DNA of 64,000 nucleotides from Cognatishimia sp. WU-CL00825 (GCF_040364665.1 NZ_BAABWX010000006.1:32909-96908), one strand, 5' to 3'; positions 17,625-26,344 are shown, numbered from the stretch's first letter. The notes: a model not told the origin generated them from the sequence alone. Numbers and translations are program-made.

Positions 17625-18425
17625 TTAAAACATCTCTTTGTGGTCCGGCAGAACCGGGCGCAACGGGCTGTTGGAATAAATACTATAGGTGGCGCCATTT
17701 TCTGCGGCGCTCCAGAACACCGGTGGGGCGGGCAATTTTGGCGCAGCTTTGGCCAATTGCACCGCCTGAGGTGCGGCTTGTTCGGCAAGGGCCATCAGAC
17801 GATCCAGATCTTTTGCCACCACTTTGCGATTGCGTTCCAGCGAGGCCAGATAGCGGGCTTGGTGAATGTCGGTGGCCGAATGATAGCGTCCGGCAGCCAG
17901 TTCCCATGTGCCGGTTTGACGGTAGAGGTCCTTGAGAAAGCGCGCGGCGTAATCGGCGTTTAGGATCGGATCAAAGGCCGCGTCCTGACTGGCAAATTGT
18001 TCGCCATGCCAGCGCAGATTGATCTGCATGCAGCCCACATCGATGCTGTTGATGCCCTCGGCTTGTTTTTCGCGTACCCAGGCCTGCGCATCAGTCCGGT
18101 TTTTGAAAAACGCCCCCTGACCGTTGGCGTTTACCGTCCAGGGCCAAACCGCCAAACCGGCAGGGCCGGTGCGGCCCGCCTCTTGAATGCCAATTGACAA
18201 AAGCAAGTGATCAGGAATGCCGTGTTTAGCCTCGGCCTGCAGGATCGCGGCAATACATTGCGCGCCAGTGGTTTCAGTTTGCACTGTTTTGGGCTTTTGC
18301 ACCACAACCGGGGCGCTAGAGGCATATAGGTTGGAAAACAGATCCGCCACAGCGCGATCAGCAATACAGAGCAGAGCCGCGAGGACCACAAACCAGAACA
18401 CTCCAGAAAGCCGGGTACGTGTCAT
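17625..18425 (-). CDS. sltF: flagellum-associated lytic transglycosylase (SltF-like)
   Basis: The 266-residue exported protein has an N-terminal signal or anchor segment (about 8-27) and a lytic transglycosylase domain (about 55-200), with IQEAGR carrying the likely catalytic glutamate and the family motif GCMQINLRWHG. In Rhodobacter sphaeroides SltF opens peptidoglycan for the rod. The cluster's FlgJ lacks a muramidase domain, so this enzyme supplies the missing activity. Its start touches the fliQ stop directly. Confidence 0.85.
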   Translation of the reverse strand: MTRTRLSGVFWFVVLAALLCIADRAVADLFSNLYASSAPVVVQKPKTVQTETTGAQCIAAILQAEAKHGIPDHLLLSIGIQEAGRTGPAGLAVWPWTVNANGQGAFFKNRTDAQAWVREKQAEGINSIDVGCMQINLRWHGEQFASQDAAFDPILNADYAARFLKDLYRQTGTWELAAGRYHSATDIHQARYLASLERNRKVVAKDLDRLMALAEQAAPQAVQLAKAAPKLPAPPVFWSAAENGATYSIYSNSPLRPVLPDHKEMF

Positions 18426-18695
18426 CTACACACCGCCGCTGACAATCAGGTCAAACACCCGGTTTGACAGGCGCGACAGGGTGCTGAAGATAAAGGGCAG
18501 AGTCAGCGCCAGAACGCCAAAAATCGCGATGATCTTGGGCACAAAGGTCAAGGTCATTTCCTGAATTTGCGTCAGCGCCTGAATGAATGAAATCACCAAA
18601 CCCACCAGCAGTGCCACCGCAAGGATAGGGGCGCAGGCCACCAGAATTGTGGTGATGGTCAATCGCAGAACCTCGTATGCGCCCGTTGGGTCCAA
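18426..18695 (-). CDS. fliQ: flagellar export protein FliQ
   Basis: FliQ (89 aa) is the small two-span gate subunit. The first span begins [20 protein letters not shown] and the region between the spans carries [20 protein letters not shown], a FliQ/SpaQ signature. It lies between fliE (34 nt upstream) and sltF in the same operon. Confidence 0.95.
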   Translation of the reverse strand: MDPTGAYEVLRLTITTILVACAPILAVALLVGLVISFIQALTQIQEMTLTFVPKIIAIFGVLALTLPFIFSTLSRLSNRVFDLIVSGGV

Positions 18696-18729
18696 CCCAG
18701 TCTCCTTTCTGCGGTTTGTATCGCAGCGC

Positions 18730-19062
18730 TTAAATCGGCATGCGCATGATGTCTTGGTAGGCCTCTACAATTTTGTCGCGTACGGCAACGGACACCCGCA
18801 CGGTGCTTTCCATGGTCATTGTGGCTTCGACGACCTGTTGAATACCGGCTTTGCCCGCAAGACCCGCCGTGGCGGTTTCGTCGCCCTGACGCACGTTTTG
18901 CACCGATTGCGCGGCCGCATTGCGCAGCATGTCGCCAAAGCTTTCGGTCTTAGCCGCGTCAACATCTTGGCCAACTGCCGCCGGGCCGCCATTCAGCTTG
19001 CTGGCCTTGCCATAGGCACCTTGGACAATCGCATTGGGACGGATCGATGAAATATCGCTCAT
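18730..19062 (-). CDS. fliE: flagellar hook-basal body protein FliE
   Basis: FliE (110 aa) links the MS ring to the proximal rod. The C-terminal helical part is diagnostic ([20 protein letters not shown] followed by [17 protein letters not shown]), and a SFGDMLRNA segment comes before it. It follows flgC by 9 nt. Confidence 0.95.
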   Translation of the reverse strand: MSDISSIRPNAIVQGAYGKASKLNGGPAAVGQDVDAAKTESFGDMLRNAAAQSVQNVRQGDETATAGLAGKAGIQQVVEATMTMESTVRVSVAVRDKIVEAYQDIMRMPI

Positions 19063-19071
19063 GGGTCAGGC

Positions 19072-19482
19072 CTATTCTATCAAATCTATCAAACGGTTAC
19101 GCATGGAGCGCGCGTTTTCCAACATGGTCATATTCGCCTCGTATGACCGCGAGGCTTCGCGCATGTTGGACATTTCGATCAGCGGGTTTACGTTTGGCAA
19201 CTTAACATAACCATTGTTATCGGCGGCGGGGTGCGCTGGTTCGTAGCGCACGGTAAAGTCTGTCATGTCACGGGAAATGTCGGCCACTTCGACCTGTGAA
19301 TTGCCGGACCCATCAGAAATGAGTTCGCTAAAGGAAATGACCTTGCGGCGATACGGGTCCCCGCCCGGTTCATTGGCTGTCGAGGCGGCATTGGCAACGT
19401 TTTCTGACACAACCCGCATACGTTCGCTTTGAGCGCGCAGGCCGCTAGAGGCAATGCTGGTAATCGCTTTGAAGGAATCCAT
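19072..19482 (-). CDS. flgC: proximal rod protein FlgC
   Basis: FlgC (136 aa) shows the rod-family N-terminus (ITSIASSGLRAQSERMRVVS then ENVANA) and the C-terminal heptad segment NMREASRSYEANMTMLENAR. The internal GGDPYRRKVISFSE is typical of FlgC. It follows flgB by 8 nt. Confidence 0.96.
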   Translation of the reverse strand: MDSFKAITSIASSGLRAQSERMRVVSENVANAASTANEPGGDPYRRKVISFSELISDGSGNSQVEVADISRDMTDFTVRYEPAHPAADNNGYVKLPNVNPLIEMSNMREASRSYEANMTMLENARSMRNRLIDLIE

Positions 19483-19490
19483 AGTGGTCT

Positions 19491-19841
19491 TTACCCTCCT
19501 GAAACCATGCGCATCATGTCATGCGCTTTGCGATAAAGGTTGGCCGCGATCCGGTATTGTCCTGCGGTGTCGGTGGCCTCTAGAATCTGTTCTTCCAAGA
19601 TCACGTTATTGCCGGAAATATCGGAACCCCAACTGGTGGCAGATTCCTGCACTTGGGCATCCAAAGAGGTACCCGCGGCCTCGGCGGCCCGTAAATAGCT
19701 TTCAAATCCCTCGACTTCGCGTGCCCGGTACCCGGCGGTATCGGCATTCGCGATGTTTTCAGACACAACCTTCTGTTTGTCAGACAGCCACTTGAGACGA
19801 TCAGACGCGAGTTGAAACAGATTAGGTGTATCCAAATTCAT
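19491..19841 (-). CDS. flgB: proximal rod protein FlgB
   Basis: FlgB (116 aa) has the rod-family motif VVSENIANADTAGYRAREV (about 24-42) and a C-terminal helix with YRIAANLYRKAHDMMRMVSG. It is the first gene of the long flgB-to-flhB operon. AGGAG precedes the ATG at proper distance. It diverges from fliI across a 68-bp region rich in promoter motifs. Confidence 0.95.
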   Translation of the reverse strand: MNLDTPNLFQLASDRLKWLSDKQKVVSENIANADTAGYRAREVEGFESYLRAAEAAGTSLDAQVQESATSWGSDISGNNVILEEQILEATDTAGQYRIAANLYRKAHDMMRMVSGG

Positions 19842-19873
19842 GATGGACTCCTGCTTAATTCTTGTTGATTATA

Positions 19874-19910
19874 GCAAGTATAGCAAAGATTAACAGGGGG
19901 TTTATTCTTG
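19874..19910. promoter_or_regulatory. divergent flgB/fliI control region
   Basis: On the minus strand, CTATACTTGC (19874-19883) is followed by a TATAAT-like box and preceded by a tandem TAATCTTTGC (19883-19892). A one-mismatch CtrA-type box, TTAA-N7-TTTA, covers 19890-19904. On the plus strand TTTATTCTTG (19901-19910) runs into the fliI start codon. Confidence 0.45.
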
Positions 19911-21271
19911 TGTCCAAGGTTTTTTTGGAACTTAAAAGCAAGATTTCCTCTTTGGAAAGCACAACAATAACCGGTCGCGTGCAATCGGTTGTGGGCATGT
20001 CGCTGACGGCGGCGGGGCTGCAACGGGCCGTGGGTATTGGGCAGCGCTGTATGGTGCGGGGCATCAAAGGGCCGGTTTTGGCCGAGGTGGTCGGTGCCAA
20101 TGATGACGGGCTTAAACTGCTGCCTTTTGGCACTTGGGAAGGTGTAGCGGTTGGCGATCCGGTAGAGCTGGTGCAGCATGAGGAAGGCATTTCGCCGGAT
20201 GACAGCTGGATTGGCACTGTGGTTGATGGGCTAGGCCGCCCGCTGTCTGATGCGCCAAATTTCAAACGTGGGCGCAGCCGCTCTTCGGGGCGCAATGGCC
20301 CGCCGCCCGCCTTTGGGCGCAAGCGTGTTGGACAAAAGCTAGAGACCAGCATCAAATGCATCGATGTGTTTACCCCGATTTGTCAGGGGCAGCGCATGGG
20401 GGTTTTTGCGGGCTCTGGGGTGGGGAAATCCACACTGATGGCGATGCTGGCGCGCAACACAAATGCCGATGTGATTGTGATTGGTCTGGTGGGGGAACGT
20501 GGCCGCGAAGTACAGGAATTCATTCAAGAAGATCTGGGGCCTGAAGGCATGGCGCGATCCGTTGTTGTGGTGGCAACCGGGGATGAAGCGCCGCTTTTGC
20601 GCCGCCAAGCTGCGCTGACAGCGACCACGGTTGCCGAACATTTTCGCACCGCCGGGCGACAGGTTTTGTTGCTGCTGGACAGCGTGACCCGCTTTGCCAT
20701 GGCGCAGCGTGAAATCGGATTATCAAGCGGCGAGCCGCCCACCACCAAGGGCTATCCGCCGACGGTGTTTTCTGAAATGCCCCATCTGTTGGAACGGGCT
20801 GGGCCGGGGCGGGATGGTGAAGGCGATATCACCGCGATTTACACGGTTTTGGTGGATGGCGATGATATGAACGAGCCAATTGCCGACGCCATTCGCGGCA
20901 TTGTGGATGGGCATTTGGTGCTGGATCGTAATATTGCCGAGCAAAACCGTTATCCGGCGATTAATATTCAGAAATCTATTTCCCGGATGCTGCCTGCCTG
21001 CCATTCGCCTGAAGAATACACCATCATGCATGAGGCCCGCAAAGCGCTGGCGAAATATGCGGATATGGAGGATTTGATAAGGGTTGGGGCTTATAAACCC
21101 GGCACAGACCCGGAAATTGACGCCGCCGCGCAGTTTTACAAAGTGGCCAATGATTTTCTGGCACAGCGCAAGGCGGAAAAATTGCCATCCGATCAAAGCT
21201 TTGCCGAGTTGTTTCGCATGCTGCTGGAAGCAGGGATCGAAGTGCCGCTTGATCTTGGCACCCCGGCGTAA
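19910..21271 (+). CDS. fliI: flagellum-specific ATPase FliI
   Basis: FliI (453 aa) is the F1-beta-like ATPase of the export apparatus. The Walker A motif reads GSGVGKST, a Walker-B-type strand follows (RQVLLLLDSVTRFAMAQRE), and GLSSGEPPTTKGYPPTVF is a FliI/YscN signature. The start is the GTG at 19910, preceded by AGGGGG at 9 nt; the longer reading would begin inside the promoter region. FliI is transcribed alone on the plus strand between flgB and flagellin. Confidence 0.95.
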   Translation: MSKVFLELKSKISSLESTTITGRVQSVVGMSLTAAGLQRAVGIGQRCMVRGIKGPVLAEVVGANDDGLKLLPFGTWEGVAVGDPVELVQHEEGISPDDSWIGTVVDGLGRPLSDAPNFKRGRSRSSGRNGPPPAFGRKRVGQKLETSIKCIDVFTPICQGQRMGVFAGSGVGKSTLMAMLARNTNADVIVIGLVGERGREVQEFIQEDLGPEGMARSVVVVATGDEAPLLRRQAALTATTVAEHFRTAGRQVLLLLDSVTRFAMAQREIGLSSGEPPTTKGYPPTVFSEMPHLLERAGPGRDGEGDITAIYTVLVDGDDMNEPIADAIRGIVDGHLVLDRNIAEQNRYPAINIQKSISRMLPACHSPEEYTIMHEARKALAKYADMEDLIRVGAYKPGTDPEIDAAAQFYKVANDFLAQRKAEKLPSDQSFAELFRMLLEAGIEVPLDLGTPA

Positions 21272-21277
21272 ACGGAA

Positions 21278-21303
21278 ATCGGCCGCTATATAAAGCGGCC
21301 GAT
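21278..21303 (+). terminator. strong hairpin after fliI
   Basis: ATCGGCCGC and GCGGCCGAT form a perfect 9-bp, GC-rich stem with an 8-nt AT loop, starting 7 nt after the fliI stop. No T-run follows, so it may act with other factors or as an mRNA 3' stabiliser. Confidence 0.6.
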
Positions 21304-21341
21304 CAAGCTCTGTTAAAAGAGATAAGAACAAGCATTCAATT

Positions 21342-21399
21342 GCGAAGACTAGCTTCGCCAGAAGCTCTTCCGCTAATTGATATTCCTTAACGGAAGAGC
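21342..21399 (-). terminator. double hairpin at the flagellin 3' end
   Basis: On the minus strand GCTCTTCCG and CGGAAGAGC (21364-21372 and 21391-21399) pair across the flagellin stop, and GCGAAG-N5-CTTCGC (21342-21358) follows. Both lie where the flagellin transcript should end. Neither has a long T-run. Confidence 0.45.
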
Positions 21400-22220
21400 G
21401 ACAGGATGTTCTGTGGAGCCTGGTTCGCCATAGACAGCGACTGTGTCGCCAGCTGTTGCTGTACCTGATAGGCTTGCAGACGTGCTGCTTCTTGTTCCAT
21501 GTCGGCATCAACCATCGCAGAAACACCGGAATCCAGTGTGTCTGTCAGAGCTGAAAGGAAGCTTTGCTGGGATTCAACTGCTTTTTCGCCGATACCCAGT
21601 GTGGTCGCTGCTGAAGTCGCTGCCTCGAGCTGAGTATTCGCCGATGTCAGGATAACTTCACGTGCTGCAGCATCTGCAGCCGCATCGATATCCAAAGCGG
21701 CTAGGGCAGTTACAATCGCACCCAAGTCAACTTCGTCGATGTCCATATTTGTGACGGACAATGCACCTGCTGAATCTCGTGAGATGCCGGATACGATCGA
21801 GCGAGTACCGCCACCATCAACCATGCTATCCCCATTGAAGGTCGCATTTCCGATTGTCGATGTCATACGGTCAGCCAGCGCAACAAGCTCTGCTTGTACC
21901 AGGCTGTGATCGACGCTTTCGTCTTGTGCAAAGGCAACACGCTCAACAAATTGACGCGCCAAATCTACAACTTCTTCGGCGCCCGCACGCGCAGTGCTGA
22001 CAGAGTTCTTTGTAGAGGTCAGGCCTTCGTTGATGGCTTTGAACATGCCACTGTCGCTTTTCATGTTCTCAGAAATCGCGAAATAGGCTGCGTTGTCTTT
22101 ACCAGAGCTGATCTGCAGACCTGTGGACACGCGGTTTTGTGTATCATTAAGACCCTTGTTGACCATGTTAAGGGTCTGAAGGGCTACCATTGCGGAACTG
22201 TTAGTGAGAATAGATGACAT
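21387..22220 (-). CDS. fliC: flagellin
   Basis: The 277-residue flagellin has the conserved N-terminal D0/D1 helices (MVALQTLNMVNKGLNDTQNR, VSTGLQISSGKDNAAYFAIS) and the C-terminal D0 helix ending QAPQNILSLFR. The surface domain between them is small, as usual in Rhodobacteraceae. It is monocistronic and the only flagellin in the window. Its leader (about 65 nt) contains two hairpins that could be recognised by FlbT. No FliS or FliD chaperone or cap gene is recognisable nearby. Confidence 0.96.
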   Translation of the reverse strand: MSSILTNSSAMVALQTLNMVNKGLNDTQNRVSTGLQISSGKDNAAYFAISENMKSDSGMFKAINEGLTSTKNSVSTARAGAEEVVDLARQFVERVAFAQDESVDHSLVQAELVALADRMTSTIGNATFNGDSMVDGGGTRSIVSGISRDSAGALSVTNMDIDEVDLGAIVTALAALDIDAAADAAAREVILTSANTQLEAATSAATTLGIGEKAVESQQSFLSALTDTLDSGVSAMVDADMEQEAARLQAYQVQQQLATQSLSMANQAPQNILSLFR

Positions 22221-22251
22221 TTAATGCTCTCCTCAATTTCTCATATTTATA

Positions 22252-22299
22252 TCAGTCTTCTGACTGAAGCTGGTTTTTCACCAGTAATGACAATATAGC
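22252..22299 (-). promoter_or_regulatory. flagellin promoter and hairpin leader
   Basis: A GCTATATT -10-like element (22292-22299, minus) with TTTAACC upstream would place transcription start near 22285. The resulting leader starts with hairpin CTGGT-GAAAA-ACCAG (22270-22284) followed by TCAGTC-AGAA-GACTGA (22252-22267). Caulobacter flagellin leaders with loops are FlbT targets, so post-transcriptional control is plausible. Confidence 0.5.
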
Positions 22300-22353
22300 G
22301 CCTAGGGTTAAAGCGGAGTTTACGTTTTGTTAATTTTTAGAAAAGATCTGTGA

Positions 22354-22854
22354 CTAAAATTCACGATCTATCTGTAATTTGGTGGTTTTATTGTCATTCA
22401 GCTTTTGACCGGTCTTGCCATACAGCCCATTCAGGCTGTGGCGTTGGGTGGCCTTTTCAATCTCGCGCACCACAGTGCCGGCGGCAGTGGCCATGCGCGC
22501 CAAGAGGGTGCTGTTTTCTTCGACAACCCGCTTAAGCTCGTCCAAACGCTGCGGCAAGCGTCGGGCTTTGGCGGCATCTTCTGCCATAAAGGGTTCGACC
22601 AGCGGCATCTTGAGTTCCAACCACTTTAGGGTATCGGCCTTTTGCTCATAAAGCGCGCTGACGACATTGAGGTCGCCGCCGTTGATGGCGTCGATCTCTT
22701 GTTGCAACAGCCCGATGGCATCTGAAAGCTTGGCGGCAAAGGCATCGAGATTTTGCACATCGCGTTCGGTCAGGCCCGCAGACAGCCCACCAGCGGCGGC
22801 CGTGGACCGCGCTTTTTGGCGCTCGCCAAACCGAAATTTACGTTCTGCAATCAT
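22354..22854 (-). CDS. FlgN-like export chaperone (by position and architecture)
   Basis: The 166-residue protein is almost entirely helical, with a long central coiled coil (about 35-140; LSDAIGLLQQEIDAINGGDL) and no membrane segment. It is the third gene after flgI and flgJ. FlgN chaperones for the hook-filament junction proteins FlgK and FlgL are of similar size, helical and poorly conserved in sequence. I could not match a diagnostic FlgN motif, so the call is tentative. Confidence 0.55.
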   Translation of the reverse strand: MIAERKFRFGERQKARSTAAAGGLSAGLTERDVQNLDAFAAKLSDAIGLLQQEIDAINGGDLNVVSALYEQKADTLKWLELKMPLVEPFMAEDAAKARRLPQRLDELKRVVEENSTLLARMATAAGTVVREIEKATQRHSLNGLYGKTGQKLNDNKTTKLQIDREF

Positions 22855-22888
22855 CGCGCGTCACTCCTGTCGCATCTGGCCTGTCACA

Positions 22889-23185
22889 TCAGGGCTTTTT
22901 ATAGGCCGCCATCATTTGTTCGATATTGCCGGCCAACCCAAGACCGCCGCGTTCGACCAGGCTTTGGGACAGGGCTTCGGACATAAAGCTGCGCCACATC
23001 TGGCTGTCTTTGCCGCCCGACGCAGACCCCATATCGACGGTTTTCATCATCTCATCCACAAATTGCGATAAAAACACTGCCTCGAAATCCTTGGCGGATT
23101 GCAGCTCTTTTTCGGTCAACTTGGCGGTTGGCGCGGCTTGCTGCGCAGGTGACCCAATCGCGTTAAGACTTGGGATATCGCTCAT
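22889..23185 (-). CDS. flgJ: rod-binding protein FlgJ, N-terminal domain only
   Basis: The 98-residue protein matches only the rod-capping half of FlgJ (KDFEAVFLSQFVDEMMKTVD, then MWRSFMSEALSQSLVERGGL). The muramidase half of enterobacterial FlgJ is absent, as is common in alphaproteobacteria; the SltF-like enzyme replaces it. The ATG overlaps the flgI stop by one base (TGATG), implying coupling. Confidence 0.9.
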   Translation of the reverse strand: MSDIPSLNAIGSPAQQAAPTAKLTEKELQSAKDFEAVFLSQFVDEMMKTVDMGSASGGKDSQMWRSFMSEALSQSLVERGGLGLAGNIEQMMAAYKKP

Positions 23186-24321
23186 CAGATGATCTCCAGA
23201 TCTGCGTGCAACGCGCCCGAGGACTTGATGGCCTGCAAGATTGAAATCGTCTGGCGGGCCCCCACGCCGATGGCATTCAACCCGTCCACCAGGTCTTGCA
23301 GGCTGACATCACCGTCTAGAATGGTGAACTTGCTGTCTTTTTCTTCGACATCCAAATCGGTGTCGGGAATGACAACTGTGGTGCCGCCAATCGAAATCGG
23401 GCTGGGCTGGCTGACGTTAAAGCGTTCGCGCACCCGCACGGTCAGCCCGCCTTGGCTGATCGCCACTTGGCCGATACGCACATTTGCCCCAATCACGATG
23501 GTGCCTGATTTTTCATCCACCACCACCCGCGCAGTCACGTCTGGCGTCACCGTCAGGTTTTCGATCACCGACATGAATTCGGCCACATTGGCTTTGTTTT
23601 CGATGCGGATTTCCACCGTGCCCGGATCAAGCACTTGGGCGAATTGCGCCCCGAGTTCGACATTCACCGCGTCGCGCATCCGGGTGGCGGTGGTGAAATC
23701 CGGCACGCGCAGGGCCACACGAAAGTTGGTTAATTCGCTTAGACGAAAGCCCACTTCGCGTTCAACAATGGCGCCGTTGTCAATGCGGGCGATGGTGGGC
23801 ACGCCTTCGGTGACCGTGGCGGCGTTGCCTTCGGCGCGAAAGCCCGAGACCGCAACCGCGCCCTGGGCCACAGCGTAAACTTCGCCGTCTGCACCTGACA
23901 GCGGTGTGACCAATAGGGTGCCGCCGCGCAGGCTGGACGCATCGCCCAACGAAGACACGGTGACATCAATTGGCGCGCCCCGGCGGGCAAAGGGTGGCAA
24001 TTTTGAGGTGACCATGACAGCGGCCGTGTTGCTGGTTTTCAACAGGTTTGCGTCGATATTAGCCACGCCAAGACGTTCCAGCATGCCGCGCATGGATTCA
24101 CGGGTGAAGGGGCTGTTGGCCAATTTGTCACCGGTGCCGCCCAAGCCAACCACAAGACCATAGCCAATCAAATGGTTTTCGCGCACGCCTTCGAAGGTGG
24201 CGATATCCTTGATCCGCACCTCTGCACTGGCCACTGTCGCACAGGCAAGCGCGCCCAACATCGTCAGCAAGCGCGCACACCATAGCATCAGGCCTTTGGG
24301 AAATTTTTGGTACTGCTCCAT
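23185..24321 (-). CDS. flgI: flagellar P-ring protein FlgI
   Basis: FlgI (378 aa) forms the periplasmic P ring. A signal peptide (about 1-33) precedes EVRIKDIATFEGVRENHLIG and YGLVVGLGGTGD, the standard FlgI start. The C-terminal DLVDGLNAIGVGARQTISIL is also typical. I chose ATG 24321 because AGAGGAAAG precedes it; the ATG at 24357 adds 12 residues with a weaker site. A CtrA-type box lies 57 bp upstream. Confidence 0.95.
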   Translation of the reverse strand: MEQYQKFPKGLMLWCARLLTMLGALACATVASAEVRIKDIATFEGVRENHLIGYGLVVGLGGTGDKLANSPFTRESMRGMLERLGVANIDANLLKTSNTAAVMVTSKLPPFARRGAPIDVTVSSLGDASSLRGGTLLVTPLSGADGEVYAVAQGAVAVSGFRAEGNAATVTEGVPTIARIDNGAIVEREVGFRLSELTNFRVALRVPDFTTATRMRDAVNVELGAQFAQVLDPGTVEIRIENKANVAEFMSVIENLTVTPDVTARVVVDEKSGTIVIGANVRIGQVAISQGGLTVRVRERFNVSQPSPISIGGTTVVIPDTDLDVEEKDSKFTILDGDVSLQDLVDGLNAIGVGARQTISILQAIKSSGALHADLEII

Positions 24322-24377
24322 AGGTCTTTCCTCTTGCCCTGCACTAAGATTAGCCATTTATCTTTGCCTCGTCCACA

Positions 24378-24392
24378 TTAACTCGCATTTAA
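24378..24392. promoter_or_regulatory. CtrA-type box between flgI and the OmpR-type regulator
   Basis: TTAACTCGCATTTAA is an exact TTAA-N7-TTAA. It lies 57 bp before flgI and about 90 bp before the divergent regulator gene, so it could serve either. Confidence 0.6.
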
Positions 24393-24429
24393 TCTTGGTT
24401 ATTTTTCTTTTTATTATTGAAACCCTCAT

Positions 24430-24455
24430 TTATCCTTGCTAGCGATAAAGGATAA
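24430..24455. promoter_or_regulatory. inverted repeat upstream of the OmpR-type regulator (possible auto-operator)
   Basis: TTATCCTT and AAGGATAA form 8-bp arms around a 10-nt centre. The left arm is part of TTATCCTTGC, a copy of the motif repeated in other flagellar promoters. The repeat ends 28 bp before the regulator's preferred start. Confidence 0.5.
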
Positions 24456-24483
24456 CATGAACAATGTGGGAACGGGGGTAGCG

Positions 24484-25233
24484 ATGCGCGCCTATGTTTT
24501 CGAACCACGAGAGAAACGCCGGGCTTCTTTGGCGGCAGAGCTGGAAAATGCCGGCTTGCAACCCCTCTTTGTTGGCGAAGAATTCTTTGAGACGGGGCTT
24601 GCGCCTCTGTTGCAGCCTGGCTGTGAACATCGAGCAATCCTGATCGGAGAGTCACCCAACACCCATCAACAAATTCGCGCCGTTCGCAGCGCGAGTTGTG
24701 AAAACCCCATGATCGTACTGCGGGATTTCCGAAATTCGCAAGACACCGCTGCGGCGCTGGATCGCGGTGCGGATGATGTGATTGTCAGCCCGATCAAAGG
24801 CGGTGAAGTTCTGTCGCGGATCAATTCCGTGGTGCGGCGCTTTCATGGTCATGCCTCTGAAAACGTGGTGGTTGGCGAAGTGACGGCTTATTTTGATGGC
24901 CGCGATCCGATTGTGTCGGGCGCGCGTATCAAGCTGAGCAAACGCGAACATTCGATTTTTCAGCACCTTGCGTTGAATTCCAACAAGGTGATTTCCAAGA
25001 ACGCCATCTATGATGCGGTTTATGGCATGAGCGCGGATCAACCGTTTGACAAGGTGATCGACGTTTACATCTGCAAGCTGCGCAAAAAGATTGCGGCAGC
25101 AGCCGAAAGCGGTGCGCAGTATATCGAAACCATCCATGGGCGCGGCTATAAGCTGAGCGCACCGGAAGAGACCGATGTACCACCGGTAAATGGCTTGCGC
25201 GCCCGTTTGGGAATGGAAGCACGCGCCAATTAG
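24484..25233 (+). CDS. OmpR-type flagellar regulator with pseudo-receiver (FtcR/Rem-like)
   Basis: The 249-residue protein has a receiver-like domain (about 1-115) and a winged-helix DNA-binding domain (about 140-232; KLSKREHSIFQHLALNSNKV and YICKLRKKI, ending ETIHGRGYKLS). The phosphorylation pocket is gone: the strand that should carry Asp reads AILIGESPN, the Thr position is Arg (VLRDF), and the Lys position is Ser (IVSPI). It is therefore probably not phosphorylated. Orphan regulators of this build (Rem, FtcR) activate flagellar genes in Rhizobiales. ATG 24484 follows GGGGGTAGCG; ATG 24457 is possible. It diverges from flgI. Confidence 0.8.
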   Translation: MRAYVFEPREKRRASLAAELENAGLQPLFVGEEFFETGLAPLLQPGCEHRAILIGESPNTHQQIRAVRSASCENPMIVLRDFRNSQDTAAALDRGADDVIVSPIKGGEVLSRINSVVRRFHGHASENVVVGEVTAYFDGRDPIVSGARIKLSKREHSIFQHLALNSNKVISKNAIYDAVYGMSADQPFDKVIDVYICKLRKKIAAAAESGAQYIETIHGRGYKLSAPEETDVPPVNGLRARLGMEARAN

Positions 25234-25240
25234 GCGCGTG
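25220..25240. terminator. bidirectional hairpin between convergent genes
   Basis: CACGCGCC and GGCGCGTG form an 8-bp GC-rich stem with loop AATTA, spanning the stop codon of the OmpR-type regulator and lying a few bases from the flgL stop. It could terminate both transcripts. Confidence 0.6.
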
Positions 25241-25243
25241 TGA

Positions 25244-26335
25244 TTATCTGAGATAATTCAGAATGCTAAGACCTGAAAGGCGGGCTGACACGGTGTAGCT
25301 CGCCTGCAATTGCGTTTCCATATTGGACACACGCGTTGCGGCCTCGTAGGGGTCAGCATCTTCGATTGTGGCGATTTGCGTGCGTTGCAAGATCGACAGG
25401 TCGGACAGGCGATCGTTGGCACGTTCGACGATTTGTTGATCAAATCCGATAGACGACGAGATATCCAGCATGCCCTGGGTGCCTGCGGCGAGCGCGTCGG
25501 TCGCGGTCGTCATCCAAGCGGTATAAGCCGCCTCATCGGTGATCGCGTTCACATCCACAGATGCCAGCATCGACAGGCCTTTTAACAAATCGCGTATACC
25601 TTGATCGTTGGCTTGTACGCCATAATCCAATTGCTGCCCTTGACTGACACGCGCGACCACGCGGTTGTTGGGCTGTGCACTTCCGTCCAGCTCTGGCGTG
25701 CCATTGTAAAAGGTGGCTTCAAAATTATAGTTTGGATTGCCGCTGTGACTGGACGCAAAGATCTGATCAAGTTCCGCTGCCATCGAAGCCGCCTCGGCGG
25801 CGGTTGTGGGGCCGGTGCCGACCACCGCGCTCAACACATCTTCGGGTGACAGGCCCGTGGCAGCATTTGCCTCGGACCAGCGGTTCAACGGTGGGGTATT
25901 GCTGGCGGTGCCGCCAAACATAAATTCACCGTTATAGCTGCCATTTAACCCCCCCAATATGGCTTCGATGGCGGCCCGCGCTTGTGTTTGCAACACAAAG
26001 GTCGAATTGGATTTTTCATCCTTGCTGAGCAAAGCCGTGGTTGTCACGTCACTGACGGATTCCCGGATGCCATCAATGGAATCCAGCATGGTTTGCAGCT
26101 TGTTATCCAGCAACTTGTTGGACAGCATATAGGCCTGGGTGTTGTCTTCTAAAGTGCGCATCGAAAAGGCGATGGCTGCGCGGGATCCCATGTCGCCAAA
26201 CAGATCGGCGCGCTTGCCGGTGGCCAGTTCGTGACCCGCCCTTTGCAGGGCAATTTGCGCCGTGCTGACATTGCTGCGCTGAGACTGATTAAGCTGCATC
26301 GTCGACATGCGGGTGATATTGGCCAACCAGGTCAT
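25244..26335 (-). CDS. flgL: hook-filament junction protein FlgL
   Basis: The 363-residue protein shows flagellin-like termini: an N-terminal helix with LNQSQRSNVSTAQIALQRAG and LATGKRADLFGDMGSRAAI, and a C-terminal coiled helix ending SARLSGLSILNYLR. Position after flgE and flgK supports FlgL rather than a second flagellin. It ends the flgE-flgK-flgL unit, 9 nt after flgK. Confidence 0.9.
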   Translation of the reverse strand: MTWLANITRMSTMQLNQSQRSNVSTAQIALQRAGHELATGKRADLFGDMGSRAAIAFSMRTLEDNTQAYMLSNKLLDNKLQTMLDSIDGIRESVSDVTTTALLSKDEKSNSTFVLQTQARAAIEAILGGLNGSYNGEFMFGGTASNTPPLNRWSEANAATGLSPEDVLSAVVGTGPTTAAEAASMAAELDQIFASSHSGNPNYNFEATFYNGTPELDGSAQPNNRVVARVSQGQQLDYGVQANDQGIRDLLKGLSMLASVDVNAITDEAAYTAWMTTATDALAAGTQGMLDISSSIGFDQQIVERANDRLSDLSILQRTQIATIEDADPYEAATRVSNMETQLQASYTVSARLSGLSILNYLR

Positions 26336-26344
26336 ACGCGCCTC

